Assembly: GCF_014284365.1 (NCBI RefSeq)
Contig: NZ_JACOGG010000003.1
Coordinates: forward strand, 186,001 to 250,000
Direction of reading: 5' to 3'
Source of the DNA: Cognatundibacterium rugosum
Lineage (GTDB): Bacteria; Pseudomonadota; Gammaproteobacteria; Burkholderiales; Burkholderiaceae_D
DNA: 64,000 nucleotides
Under the pieces are notes generated by a model. The model saw nothing but the letters and a program-made list of their open reading frames with translations, had not been told where the DNA came from and did no database searches. How positions within the stretch are numbered: position 1 is the stretch's first letter; every line of letters begins with the position of its first letter. The position numbers were made by a program, and so were the translations under genes. Positions 56,329-64,000 of this stretch are shown in pieces.

Positions 56329-59115
56329 ATGAACGCCCACCTCCACTTTCCCATCAAAATGAACGACATCAATGACGATAAAGACCAGAGCCTGCGCGAG
56401 GATATCCGCCGGCTGGGCAGACTGTTAGGCGATACGGTAAGAAATCAGCACGGTGACGAGGTGTTTGATCTGATTGAGCAGGTGCGTCAGAATTCGGTAC
56501 GTTTCAGGCGAGATGCAGATCAGGCTGCCCGTGCCGAGCTGGAATCTACACTCGACAGTCTGACCAATGATCAAACAACGCAGGTAATACGCGCTTTCAG
56601 TTATTTTTCTCATTTGGTGAATCTTGCTGAAGATCAGCATCACATACGCCGCACCCGTGCACATCAGATTGCTGGTTCTGCACCGCGTCAGGGGAGCCTG
56701 GCGCACACTATCGCAGCGCTGTATGCGACAGGTCAGGGCACGCAGCAATTGCAGGATTTTTTCCAGACTGCGCAAGTCGCGCCGGTACTGACCGCACATC
56801 CTACCGAGGTACAGCGTAAAAGCATACTGAATTGCCAGATGGTGATCACACGCTTGTTGGATGAGCGCGATCGTATGCAACTGACGCCGGAAGAATCGGC
56901 AGCCAATGACGAAGCTTTGGGTCGAGCGGTATTGACCTTATGGCAGACTCGCATGTTGCGTACTTCTAAATTATCGGTGCTGGATGAAGTCGAAAATGGC
57001 CTGAGTTTTTATGATTACACCTTCCTGCGCGAGTTGCCGCAGTTATATGCGGGGCTGGAGGATTTGCTGGCCGATAAAGATCCTGCCTTCCGTGAGCAGG
57101 AATTGCCTAGCTTTATGAAGATGGGTAGCTGGATAGGCGGAGACCGCGATGGAAATCCGTTTGTGACCGCCAGTGTGCTGGAAAACACCATGGCGATGCA
57201 GGCGACCCGCGCCTTCCGTTTTTATCTGGATGAGTTGCATACTCTGGGGTCGCAATTGTCGATGGCGACGCTGCTGGTTAAAGTATCTGATCCTTTGCTT
57301 GCACTGGCACAGGCTTCACCTGATCATTCGCCACATCGTTCCGATGAGCCTTATCGCCTCGCGATCAGCGGTATTTATGCACGGGTTGCTGCCACTTACA
57401 CCGGATTGCTGGGCTTGCTGCCGCATATTCCGCCTAGCGGTGAAGCCGCGCCATATGCTAATGCCGAAGAGTTAGCAGCCGAACTGGATATCGTGCATCA
57501 GTCCTTACTGCAGAATGGATCCGCTGCGCTGACGCGTGGTCGTTTGCGTCATTTGCGCCGGGCGGTGCGGGTGTTTGGTTTTTATCTGGCACCGTTGGAT
57601 TTGCGGCAGAACTCCGATGTGCACGAGCGCGTGGTGGCAGAATTATTGCAGGCGGCTAATCCTGAACTCGATTATCTGAGCCTGGATGAAGATGCGCGGA
57701 TTGCCGTGCTGGTCAAAGAAATCAGTTCAGCCCGCCCGCTTGCTTCGCCTTATCTGACGTATTCTGAAGAGACGCAATCTGAACTCGCGATTTATCGCGC
57801 TGCCGCAATCGCTCAACAGCGTTATGGCAAGCAAGCGGTACCGAACTGCATTATCTCTAAAACGGATGGCGTGTCCGATATGCTGGAACTGGCTTTGCTA
57901 CTCAAAGAGGCGGGCTTGCTGCATCCGGCGGAGGGCAGGCTGGATGTGAATATCATTCCTTTGTTTGAAACGATAGGCGATTTGCAAAACAGTGCGCCAG
58001 CCATGGATCGCTTGTTTGGCATTCCTGCATATCGTCGCTTACTTGACAGCCGCCAGCAGGCGCAGGAAGTGATGCTTGGCTATTCAGACAGTAATAAGGA
58101 TGGCGGTTTCCTGACCTCGGGCTGGGAATTGTATAAAGCGGAACTGGATCTGATTCAGGTCTTTGCGCATCATCAGGTGCGTTTGCGTCTGTTTCATGGC
58201 CGTGGTGGATCGGTCGGTCGGGGTGGTGGCCCCAGCTATCAGGCGATATTGGCCCAACCGGCGGGCGCCGTACAGGGCCAGATACGCCTGACTGAGCAGG
58301 GCGAGGTGATTACTGCGAAATACGGTAATCCTGAAGTTGGCCGCCGCAATCTGGAAGTGTTGGCGGCAGCCACCATGGAAGCCAGTTTGTTGTCTGCCGG
58401 CGAGCAGCCGCCAAGGCCAGAATTTTTGCGGGTGATGGAAGAGTTGTCCGACCATGCGTTTAAGGCTTACCGGCATTTAGTGTACGAGACAGAAGGCTTT
58501 GAGCAGTATTTCTGGGAATCGACAGTGATCTCAGAAATCGCTGGTTTGAATATCGGTAGCCGTCCTGCATCGCGTAAAAAATCGACCGCAATCGAAGATC
58601 TGCGCGCGATTCCCTGGGTGTTCAGCTGGTCGCAATGTCGCCTGATGTTGCCGGGCTGGTTTGGTTTTGGTGCAGCAGTACAAGCGTATCTGCTGGCCCA
58701 TCCTGAGGATGGTCTGGCGACTTTGCAGGCGATGTTCCGCGAATGGTCTTTCTTCAGTACGGTCTTATCCAACATGGAAATGGTGCTGGCGAAAAGTGAT
58801 ATCGGCATTGCCAGCCGTTATGCGCAACTGGTGAAGGACGATAGCCTGCGGCAACGGATATTCCCGCGCATCGAAGCCGAGCATAGTTTGACGATTGCGG
58901 TACTGAAGCAAATTTCGGGTCAGGATGAATTGTTAGCGGCGAATCCTTTGCTGGCGCGCTCTATCCGTAATCGCTTCCCCTATCTGTCGCCGCTGAACCA
59001 CGTGCAGGTTGAGTTGCTGGAGCGTTTCCGTCAGGGGGATCAGGATGAACGTGTGCGACGTGGTATTCACCTGTCGATTAACGGTATCGCTGCCGGTTTG
59101 CGGAATAGTGGATAA
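56329..59115 (+). CDS. ppc: Phosphoenolpyruvate carboxylase
   Basis: A 928-residue enzyme that fixes bicarbonate onto PEP to give oxaloacetate. Catalytic motifs: [12 protein letters not shown] with His157, [29 protein letters not shown], the glycine-rich [16 protein letters not shown], and the terminal [13 protein letters not shown]. Start is undecided between ATG 56329 and ATG 56359; a TTG at 56323 is also in frame. 56329 is used. Confidence 0.96.
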   Translation: MNAHLHFPIKMNDINDDKDQSLREDIRRLGRLLGDTVRNQHGDEVFDLIEQVRQNSVRFRRDADQAARAELESTLDSLTNDQTTQVIRAFSYFSHLVNLAEDQHHIRRTRAHQIAGSAPRQGSLAHTIAALYATGQGTQQLQDFFQTAQVAPVLTAHPTEVQRKSILNCQMVITRLLDERDRMQLTPEESAANDEALGRAVLTLWQTRMLRTSKLSVLDEVENGLSFYDYTFLRELPQLYAGLEDLLADKDPAFREQELPSFMKMGSWIGGDRDGNPFVTASVLENTMAMQATRAFRFYLDELHTLGSQLSMATLLVKVSDPLLALAQASPDHSPHRSDEPYRLAISGIYARVAATYTGLLGLLPHIPPSGEAAPYANAEELAAELDIVHQSLLQNGSAALTRGRLRHLRRAVRVFGFYLAPLDLRQNSDVHERVVAELLQAANPELDYLSLDEDARIAVLVKEISSARPLASPYLTYSEETQSELAIYRAAAIAQQRYGKQAVPNCIISKTDGVSDMLELALLLKEAGLLHPAEGRLDVNIIPLFETIGDLQNSAPAMDRLFGIPAYRRLLDSRQQAQEVMLGYSDSNKDGGFLTSGWELYKAELDLIQVFAHHQVRLRLFHGRGGSVGRGGGPSYQAILAQPAGAVQGQIRLTEQGEVITAKYGNPEVGRRNLEVLAAATMEASLLSAGEQPPRPEFLRVMEELSDHAFKAYRHLVYETEGFEQYFWESTVISEIAGLNIGSRPASRKKSTAIEDLRAIPWVFSWSQCRLMLPGWFGFGAAVQAYLLAHPEDGLATLQAMFREWSFFSTVLSNMEMVLAKSDIGIASRYAQLVKDDSLRQRIFPRIEAEHSLTIAVLKQISGQDELLAANPLLARSIRNRFPYLSPLNHVQVELLERFRQGDQDERVRRGIHLSINGIAAGLRNSG

Positions 59116-59163
59116 GTGCTTAAACCCGTAAGCGCATCAGCAGGGTGAGCAGCATTCAGATAA

Positions 59164-59202
59164 AAAAATCCCGGTCAGTTGTGCGCTGAACCGGGATTTT
59201 TT
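59164..59202. terminator. Bidirectional terminator between ppc and the outer-membrane protein gene
   Basis: ATCCCGGT and ACCGGGAT form the stem, extended by an inner TCAG/CTGA pair with one bulged A. An A run precedes it and a T run follows it, so it can end transcripts from both sides; ppc ends on one strand and the minus-strand barrel gene on the other. Confidence 0.88.
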
Positions 59203-59230
59203 ATGCAGTCTTTAGCGTGAATTCAATCGA

Positions 59231-59803
59231 TCAAAATGCGCTTTGTATGCCCAAACTCAAACCTGTGATATTGCTGTTGCTGCCGTCAGAACGTGCCTGT
59301 CTGAGATCCAGGTCGCCACGCAAATAAGTGAGTGGCGTAATAGCGTAGACCAGCCCGGCGCCGATGACAGGTTTCACGGCTGAATAGCGTGTTGTGCTGC
59401 TACTGTCGGCTGCAGGATTTTTTACTTCACTTGATGTAAAGGCGATACCGGTGCGGCTGAATAATGCAAACTTATCATTCAGACGCCAGCGGCAAAGTGC
59501 GGCAAGGTCTATGCCTTTATGAGAGATGCTGCTGTCGGTCTTGGCATTGATACGATCGAATGTACCCTTCATGTTGCTGGCTATATGGAGCTGGCTTTCC
59601 AGGCTCCAGTTACTGCCGAGATCAACACCGGCGGTCAGCTTGATGTTGGCAACAGAGGTCTGACAGTTGTTTTTGCATTGCAGACTGCTGGAAATTTTAC
59701 CGGCCGCGATGCCGACGTAACTTTGAGCTGCGACACTGGAGCTCAATACAGTCAGGCTTACTGTGAGTAATAGTTGTAGCGGAATAACAGAGATAGGGCG
59801 CAT
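59231..59803 (-). CDS. Small outer-membrane beta-barrel protein
   Basis: A 190-residue exported protein with a signal peptide (LQLLLTVSLTVLSSSVAAQ) and a mature domain of alternating polar and hydrophobic strands: YVGIAAGKISSS, VANIKLTAGVDLGSNWSLE, HKGIDLAALCRWRL, KFALFSRTGIAFT, VKPVIGAGLVYAIT, and a C-terminal aromatic IQSAF typical of barrels. It resembles eight-stranded OmpA/OmpW-size porin-like proteins. A cysteine pair (QCKNNC) sits in an early loop. ATG 59803 is preferred over an upstream TTG. Confidence 0.72.
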   Translation of the reverse strand: MRPISVIPLQLLLTVSLTVLSSSVAAQSYVGIAAGKISSSLQCKNNCQTSVANIKLTAGVDLGSNWSLESQLHIASNMKGTFDRINAKTDSSISHKGIDLAALCRWRLNDKFALFSRTGIAFTSSEVKNPAADSSSTTRYSAVKPVIGAGLVYAITPLTYLRGDLDLRQARSDGSNSNITGLSLGIQSAF

Positions 59804-60072
59804 TCGGTACAGACAGGTAAGGAGTTGGTGCACCGCCTTCAAGAGGCCAAAAGGTCAAGAGGGCAGGTCGATGTAGGTAAAAAATTCTACCGGGAAATAA
59901 TACGGCGTGATACTAGCAATCAGGCTGTCTGACTGTCAAAGTTTGTGCGGCATTGCTACAAATATTTCTTGTTAGGAATTGTAACAAGCGCGAAGGCGGC
60001 AGCACCGGCATTGCATGGTGCTGCGCATGATAGGCGTGGCGATTGGTTTGGACGGCTTATGTATTTGGGGAA

Positions 60073-61197
60073 CTAAAATAATAAACCGCCACCTTTACGG
60101 AACAAGGCGACGTCCACATAGCTGGACAAGTGAAAGCTATTTTCTGCCGGAGTCAGTATGACCCCCCCAAGATCTATTGGGGTGCGCTGGCTGGCGATAG
60201 TTTGCAGTCCATCACGTCCTGATTTCGACATTTGTATCGCCTTGCCCAGCGTTTTGGCGACCATAAAGCCTTCAAAGGTCAGTGATGAAATATCTTCATC
60301 GCGAAATTTTTTCATCATATTGCTATGATCAATCTGAATCACCGATTTTTTTCCTTGCGGATTGGGGACGACCTGAGAAAAAACAGTCCATTCTAAGGAT
60401 GTCGGGCCTGCGATTTCAGCCAGCGTGTCCAGATTTATCGTAGACATGCCTGCCACAAAAGTACGCGGCGCATGTTTGCGGAATTCTTTGAGAAATAATC
60501 CGGTCGCGACGGTATCGGCAACAGTAATCACGATATTTGGAGTCGCCTTGGCGAGTGCAGTGGCTTCGCGCGTCATGTCCGCCGGCGTATCGGAAATCTT
60601 GGCGACGCCGCTGAGTACCATGTTGCGTCGTTTGACTTCAGACACGACATATTGATACATATCGTGATTGATGTTGTTATTTTGCAGTGCGATGCCGACT
60701 TGTTTAATGCCCAGTTTATCGAAATAGGAAAATATGTATTGCATCTCTTGTTCCGGGGTAGGGCGCCAGAACAAAACGCGGTTGCCATAATTTTTGGCGG
60801 AGCCGACCAGTGGTGCAAACAAGGTGATATTGCTTTGAGTAAAGCGAGGTGAATTGACAACTGCATCGGTCACGCCCGCCCCCACGCCACCTAGCAGATA
60901 TTCGGCCTTGTCTTTTTCCAACAGTTCGTTCACTGCTTTCACCGATTGTTGGGGGCTGCCCTGGTCATCTCTGACCAGATATTTGACTCTGCGACCATTA
61001 ATGCCGCCGGAACGGTTAAGACTGTCAAAATAGGTCGTGATACCGGCAACATAATCGCGGCCAAGGCTGGAATTGGGGCCGGACAGATCAATGGCATGCC
61101 CGATCACGATAGGGTTATCCTGCGCTTGTAAGCTATTGCTGATCAGACTGGCACCTAGCAGTGAAAATGCGACACATTTTTTAAGTAAGGTTTTCAT
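60073..61197 (-). CDS. Branched-chain-type periplasmic binding protein (Peripla_BP_6)
   Basis: A 374-residue exported binding protein (signal peptide ends near NSLQAQ/DNPI). The mature N-terminus IVIGHAIDLSGPNSSLGRDYVAG and VKYLVRDDQGSPQQSVKAV are typical of LivJ-like type-1 solute-binding proteins. No permease or ATPase gene is adjacent, so it may serve a remote transporter or act as a sensory binding protein. ATG 61197 is used because it gives a clean signal peptide. Confidence 0.83.
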   Translation of the reverse strand: MKTLLKKCVAFSLLGASLISNSLQAQDNPIVIGHAIDLSGPNSSLGRDYVAGITTYFDSLNRSGGINGRRVKYLVRDDQGSPQQSVKAVNELLEKDKAEYLLGGVGAGVTDAVVNSPRFTQSNITLFAPLVGSAKNYGNRVLFWRPTPEQEMQYIFSYFDKLGIKQVGIALQNNNINHDMYQYVVSEVKRRNMVLSGVAKISDTPADMTREATALAKATPNIVITVADTVATGLFLKEFRKHAPRTFVAGMSTINLDTLAEIAGPTSLEWTVFSQVVPNPQGKKSVIQIDHSNMMKKFRDEDISSLTFEGFMVAKTLGKAIQMSKSGRDGLQTIASQRTPIDLGGVILTPAENSFHLSSYVDVALFRKGGGLLF

Positions 61198-61347
61198 GAA
61201 CTCTGGACAGGTAAATTGATGCAATGCAGAAATTTTGCCTGTCAAATGTGACGCGCAGGTGACTGTTCCAATGCGGGCGGAGCAGAACTGATGATTTTGT
61301 TGATCCAGAATATTGCGTAGCAATAGAAAATATTTTTAAAACGGGCT

Positions 61348-61374
61348 TAAGTTGATCTCTTAAGTTGCCGTTAA
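61348..61374 (+). promoter_or_regulatory. Candidate FliA (sigma-28) promoter of the YjfB-like gene
   Basis: TAAG, a 15-base spacer and GCCGTTAA resemble the flagellar consensus TAAA-N15-GCCGATAA (10 of 12 defined bases). It ends 27 bases before the start codon of a putative motility protein. Confidence 0.55.
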
Positions 61375-61401
61375 AGGAGTGTACGGATAAGGGGAATTGT
61401 C

Positions 61402-61602
61402 ATGGATATTAACGGTATTTCCAATGTTGCAACAACATTAGCGGAAGTGGGCACTAGCCAGGCTGTCAGTATTGCGATGCTGAAAAAAGCAAATGATATT
61501 CAAACCGAGAGCGCGACAGCCTTGATCGAGGCAATTCCGGATAACAAGGCAACGGCGAATCTGCCTTCCCATCTCGGGCGTAATGTGAATACGACCGCCT
61601 GA
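61402..61602 (+). CDS. YjfB-like putative motility protein
   Basis: A 66-residue protein with the family pattern MDINGISNVATTLAEVGTSQ, AVSIAMLKKANDIQ and a flexible tail. YjfB proteins are small and flagellar-associated but have no known biochemical role. AAGGGGA precedes the ATG at good spacing, and a FliA-like promoter lies upstream. A strong terminator follows, so the gene is monocistronic. Confidence 0.78.
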   Translation: MDINGISNVATTLAEVGTSQAVSIAMLKKANDIQTESATALIEAIPDNKATANLPSHLGRNVNTTA

Positions 61603-61625
61603 TCTTATAAAATACGGATTAGCTC

Positions 61626-61659
61626 AAAACAGCGCACTTTCGTGCGCTGTTTTCTTTTT
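61626..61659 (+). terminator. Terminator after the YjfB-like gene
   Basis: AAAACAGCGCAC, TTTC, GTGCGCTGTTTT is a 12-bp perfect stem followed by CTTTTT. Confidence 0.94.
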
Positions 61660-61748
61660 AAGCTGTGATTTTGCGCAAGCAAAAGCTTGGCGCTTGCTTC
61701 ATAATGCCGCCTCTGGATACTGCTTGGTCTGTTTATGAAAGGAATGTT

Positions 61749-62165
61749 ATGGCTGAAATGCAATGGGGATGGTCGGACAGGCTGAGTTTGCCTTATGCGG
61801 TGATGGATGAAACGCATAAAGAATTTGTTGAGCTTTGCGCAGCATTGTCTGAGGAAAATCCGTCGACTTTTCTGCAGCGCCTGGATGCCTTAATTACACA
61901 CTCAGTCGCGCATTTTGATCAGGAAAATACCTGGATGGCCGAGACAGACTTCCCGCCTAAGGGTTGTCATGAGCAGGAACACAATGCTGTGTTGGAGATT
62001 ATGCGCGAAGTACGTCAGCGCTTTGAAGCTGGTGACGAAGAGTTGGGTGCCAGATTGGCAGAGGAGTTGCCACACTGGTTTGAGCATCATGTGGATACGA
62101 TGGATAATATGCTGGCCAGACATATGGCTGCCTTGCAAAAAGAAGCAAGCGTTCTCAGTGCCTGA
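61749..62165 (+). CDS. Bacteriohemerythrin
   Basis: A 138-residue O2-binding di-iron protein. All canonical ligands are present: His23 (DETHKEF), His55 and Glu59 (HFDQE), His74 and His78 (HEQEH), His114 and Asp119 (EHHVDTMD). ATG 61749 has AAAGGAAT upstream and gives the standard length; an upstream in-frame codon would add 28 residues. It may store or deliver oxygen; partner genes are not apparent. Confidence 0.93.
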   Translation: MAEMQWGWSDRLSLPYAVMDETHKEFVELCAALSEENPSTFLQRLDALITHSVAHFDQENTWMAETDFPPKGCHEQEHNAVLEIMREVRQRFEAGDEELGARLAEELPHWFEHHVDTMDNMLARHMAALQKEASVLSA

Positions 62166-62274
62166 CACTGACTGGCTGTTGGCTAACGATGCCCAACAGC
62201 CAGCGTCATTGCGTCACATCAGGAGTTTCAGCAAATCCATGATGTGAATCAATGGAGTTGATCGTGCGCTGGAG

Positions 62275-62505
62275 TCAGGCATGTACCGTGATTACGATGT
62301 CACCTAACTGCACCCGCTGACCAGCGCGGATTTTTGCTGTTTTCCGCAATTCCTGTTGCCCATCGACGCGTACGTCTCCACTGGCAACGATCATCTTTCC
62401 TGCGCCACCGCTATCACATAATCCGGCTACTTTCAGTAACTGGTTCAATTCTATATATTCCCCCTCCAGGGCGAAGCTGATCTGCTGACTCATATCTATA
62501 CTCAT
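62275..62505 (-). CDS. S4-domain RNA-binding protein (YbcJ-like)
   Basis: A 76-residue protein consisting of one S4 domain: YIELNQLLKVAGLCDSGG, AGKMIVASGDVRVDGQ and RAGQRVQLGDIVI. Such small S4 proteins bind structured RNA, often rRNA or tRNA. Two in-frame starts (residue 1 or Met5) are possible. Confidence 0.87.
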   Translation of the reverse strand: MSIDMSQQISFALEGEYIELNQLLKVAGLCDSGGAGKMIVASGDVRVDGQQELRKTAKIRAGQRVQLGDIVITVHA

Positions 62506-62683
62506 TTAATTCAGAAAGTGCGCAAGGATACACCAAAAGTCAGGCGAGCCTGTTCAAACTTTGCCGTTCTGACTGGTATGGACTACTACGGGGAAAGCTG
62601 CGTCTGGCCACAGGATCTGGCTTGCAAACTTGTCCATTCATAGTAGGATGTTTTCTAAGCATAGAAAGTTTTTTCATTTTATG

Positions 62684-62712
62684 TGTAAGTAATCCGGTGA
62701 GCCTGGCGACTA
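62684..62712 (+). promoter_or_regulatory. Candidate ECF-type promoter upstream of bufA
   Basis: TGTAAG, a 17-base spacer and CGACTA lie 38 bases upstream of the bufA start. This layout resembles ECF-sigma promoters, which often drive bufferin operons, but the match is short and was judged by eye. Confidence 0.35.
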
Positions 62713-62749
62713 AGGCTTGCAGGTCCCTTTTTTAACTTAGGAGATAAAG

Positions 62750-63016
62750 ATGAGTAACAAAACTTTGATCGCAATGGCATTGGCTGGTTTGGTCACTTCG
62801 GCAGTCGCAGTCGCTGCGGATGATGCGAAAGCACCGGCAAAAACAGAAAAATGTTATGGCGTAGCAAAAGCCGGTCAGAATGACTGTGCGACCAAGTCAG
62901 GTACACACTCGTGTGCGGGACAGGCAAAGAAAGATAATGATCCTGGTGAATGGAAAAAAGTACCTGCCGGTTCTTGCGAAAAAATGGGCGGTAAAACCGA
63001 AGCGCCAAAAAGCTGA
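62750..63016 (+). CDS. bufA: BufA-type (DUF2282) bufferin precursor peptide
   Basis: An 88-residue exported precursor with a signal peptide (cleavage near AVAVA/ADDA). The core has four cysteines at 35, 46, 55 and 76 in the DUF2282 pattern [23 protein letters not shown], and [14 protein letters not shown]. In studied bufferins, the cognate MNIO enzyme turns core cysteines into thiooxazoles and the product binds copper in the periplasm. A strong TTAGGAGAT precedes the ATG. It heads the buf operon at the window edge. Confidence 0.92.
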   Translation: MSNKTLIAMALAGLVTSAVAVAADDAKAPAKTEKCYGVAKAGQNDCATKSGTHSCAGQAKKDNDPGEWKKVPAGSCEKMGGKTEAPKS

Positions 63017-63073
63017 TACCTCAGGCATCACATGCTGATTTTTTAATTATCTGTTTTTTTTGAGCAAGCCCAC

Positions 63074-63940
63074 ATGCAATCATCATCTGCAACCGCTATC
63101 ACAGGCTTTGGTGTTGGCCTCAGAAGCTGTCACTACCGGGACTTTTTAAACGCTCCGCAGGCGGCAGACTGGCTGGAGATCCATACTGAAAACTATATGG
63201 GGGACGGCGGATATGATTTGCATGTGCTCGAAGTACTGCGTCAAGACTACCCCATCAGCTTGCACGGGGTGGGGCTGGGCTTGGGCTCCGCATCGGCCAC
63301 TGATGCAGGGCAGGAGCAGCATCTGCAAGGTCTGAAGCGACTGATTCACAGGATAGAGCCAGGTCTGGTGTCCGAACATTTGTGTTGGAATGCTGTACAG
63401 CAGCACTTTCTGAATGATTTGCTTCCTTTGCCATTAAATAATGCTGCCTTGCAATTAATGTGTGAGCGCGTAGATCGTATGCAGCATGTACTGCAGCGGC
63501 AGGTGTTGATTGAAAATGTATCTACCTATGTGCGTTTTGCTACTGACGAGATGAGTGAAGCGGCATTTATGGCAGAACTGAGCCGTAAAACAGGTTGTGG
63601 CATCTTGTTGGATATAAATAACCTGTATGTGAATCAGGTTAATCATGGTGAGAGTGCGAATGAGGCGATACGAATTTACGCGAACCTGCCTGCGTCCACG
63701 GTAGGGGAAATCCATCTGGCTGGCCATTTGGATGCAGGAAGTTGTTTGATTGATCATCACGGTAGCCGGGTTCATGCTGAGGTATGGAAATTATATAAAT
63801 TAGCTTGTCAGCAAATTTCTTATCCGGTTCCGGTGCTGATTGAATGGGATACGGATATTCCAGAGTTACATGTATTGATCGACGAGGCGAATAAGGCCAG
63901 ACAATTGCATGCTATGCAGCTGACAGAGGCGATTGCATGA
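63074..63940 (+). CDS. bufB: MNIO (DUF692) bufferin maturase BufB
   Basis: A 288-residue TIM-barrel enzyme of the MNIO family (multinuclear non-heme iron-dependent oxidase). Metal-ligand candidates line up with family positions: His64 (LHGVG), Glu101-His102 (SEHLCWN), Glu147-Asn148 (IENVSTY), Asp180-Asn182 (LDINNLYVN), His214/His218 (IHLAGH), Asp228-His229 and Glu257-Asp259 (EWDTD). It is expected to modify the BufA core using O2. It follows bufA by 57 bases and overlaps bufC by four bases (ATGA). Confidence 0.93.
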   Translation: MQSSSATAITGFGVGLRSCHYRDFLNAPQAADWLEIHTENYMGDGGYDLHVLEVLRQDYPISLHGVGLGLGSASATDAGQEQHLQGLKRLIHRIEPGLVSEHLCWNAVQQHFLNDLLPLPLNNAALQLMCERVDRMQHVLQRQVLIENVSTYVRFATDEMSEAAFMAELSRKTGCGILLDINNLYVNQVNHGESANEAIRIYANLPASTVGEIHLAGHLDAGSCLIDHHGSRVHAEVWKLYKLACQQISYPVPVLIEWDTDIPELHVLIDEANKARQLHAMQLTEAIA

Positions 63941-64000
63941 GCCCAGAACTGGTCGAATTACAGCATAGCTTTGCCAGGGCAATGCAAAATGTGCAGCAGG
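63937..64000 (+). CDS. bufC: BufC (DUF2063), start only
   Basis: Starts inside the last codons of bufB and runs off the window after 21 residues: [20 protein letters not shown] and onward. This opening (LxxLQxxFxxA) is that of DUF2063, the recognition partner that delivers the BufA peptide to BufB. Confidence 0.82.
   Translation, partial: MSPELVELQHSFARAMQNVQQ

Overview
The window reads as a chromosomal segment of a betaproteobacterium, most likely order Burkholderiales and plausibly Oxalobacteraceae (an Undibacterium- or Herbaspirillum-like genome). This is inferred from gene content and protein style: DusA, NrdR-GlyA next to YbgC-TolQ-TolR, HexR with zwf/pgl/edd/eda, a beta-type NsrR and PAS-type chemoreceptors. 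No 16S gene is present, so the placement is an inference. Base composition looks moderate in GC and even, and no insertion sequence, integrase, prophage or CRISPR array was seen.

Layout. 1-7.2 kb: the 3' part of a secreted PKD-repeat metallopeptidase, a DUF1294 membrane protein, an SMR transporter and a very long SNF2-type helicase. 7.4-10.6 kb: a four-gene polar amino-acid ABC importer. 10.7-15.7 kb: small exported proteins of unknown role, dusA, a PCuAC copper chaperone, tRNA-His and an NsrR-like regulator. 15.7-22.3 kb: a Fur-box-controlled siderophore operon on the minus strand (IucA/IucC synthetase, MFS exporter, TonB receptor) followed by a PepSY membrane protein. 22.6-25.0 kb: nrdR and glyA. 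25.2-33.9 kb: an SDR enzyme, then ybgC-tolQ-tolR running without a gap into tamA-tamB, with no tolA, tolB or pal. 34.2-37.9 kb: two tandem PAS-type chemoreceptors, the first preceded by two Fnr/Anr-like boxes. 37.9-48 kb: a DsbA/FrnE-type protein, a GGDEF-EAL protein, a fatty-acid-hydroxylase family enzyme, ilvD, a second secreted metallopeptidase, ribA, an exported YciI-like protein and an HDOD protein.

48-59.1 kb is a central-carbon island: hexR, pgl and zwf on the minus strand, divergent from edd, eda, pgi and ppc on the plus strand. Together these genes take glucose-6-phosphate through the Entner-Doudoroff route to pyruvate and glyceraldehyde-3-phosphate, interconvert it with fructose-6-phosphate, and refill oxaloacetate. 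A HexR-like operator lies in the zwf/edd divergent region. 59.2-64 kb: a small outer-membrane barrel, a branched-chain-type periplasmic binding protein, a YjfB-like motility protein behind a FliA-like promoter, a bacteriohemerythrin, an S4 RNA-binding protein, and the start of a BufA-BufB-BufC (bufferin) operon in which an MNIO enzyme is expected to modify a four-cysteine exported peptide.

The most interesting items are the bufferin operon at the right edge, the minimal one-synthetase siderophore operon, the Tol-to-Tam operon junction, the Fnr-boxed chemoreceptor pair, and two secreted zinc peptidases that were not matched to well-known families with certainty. Assignments rest on motifs read by eye; no database search was run.
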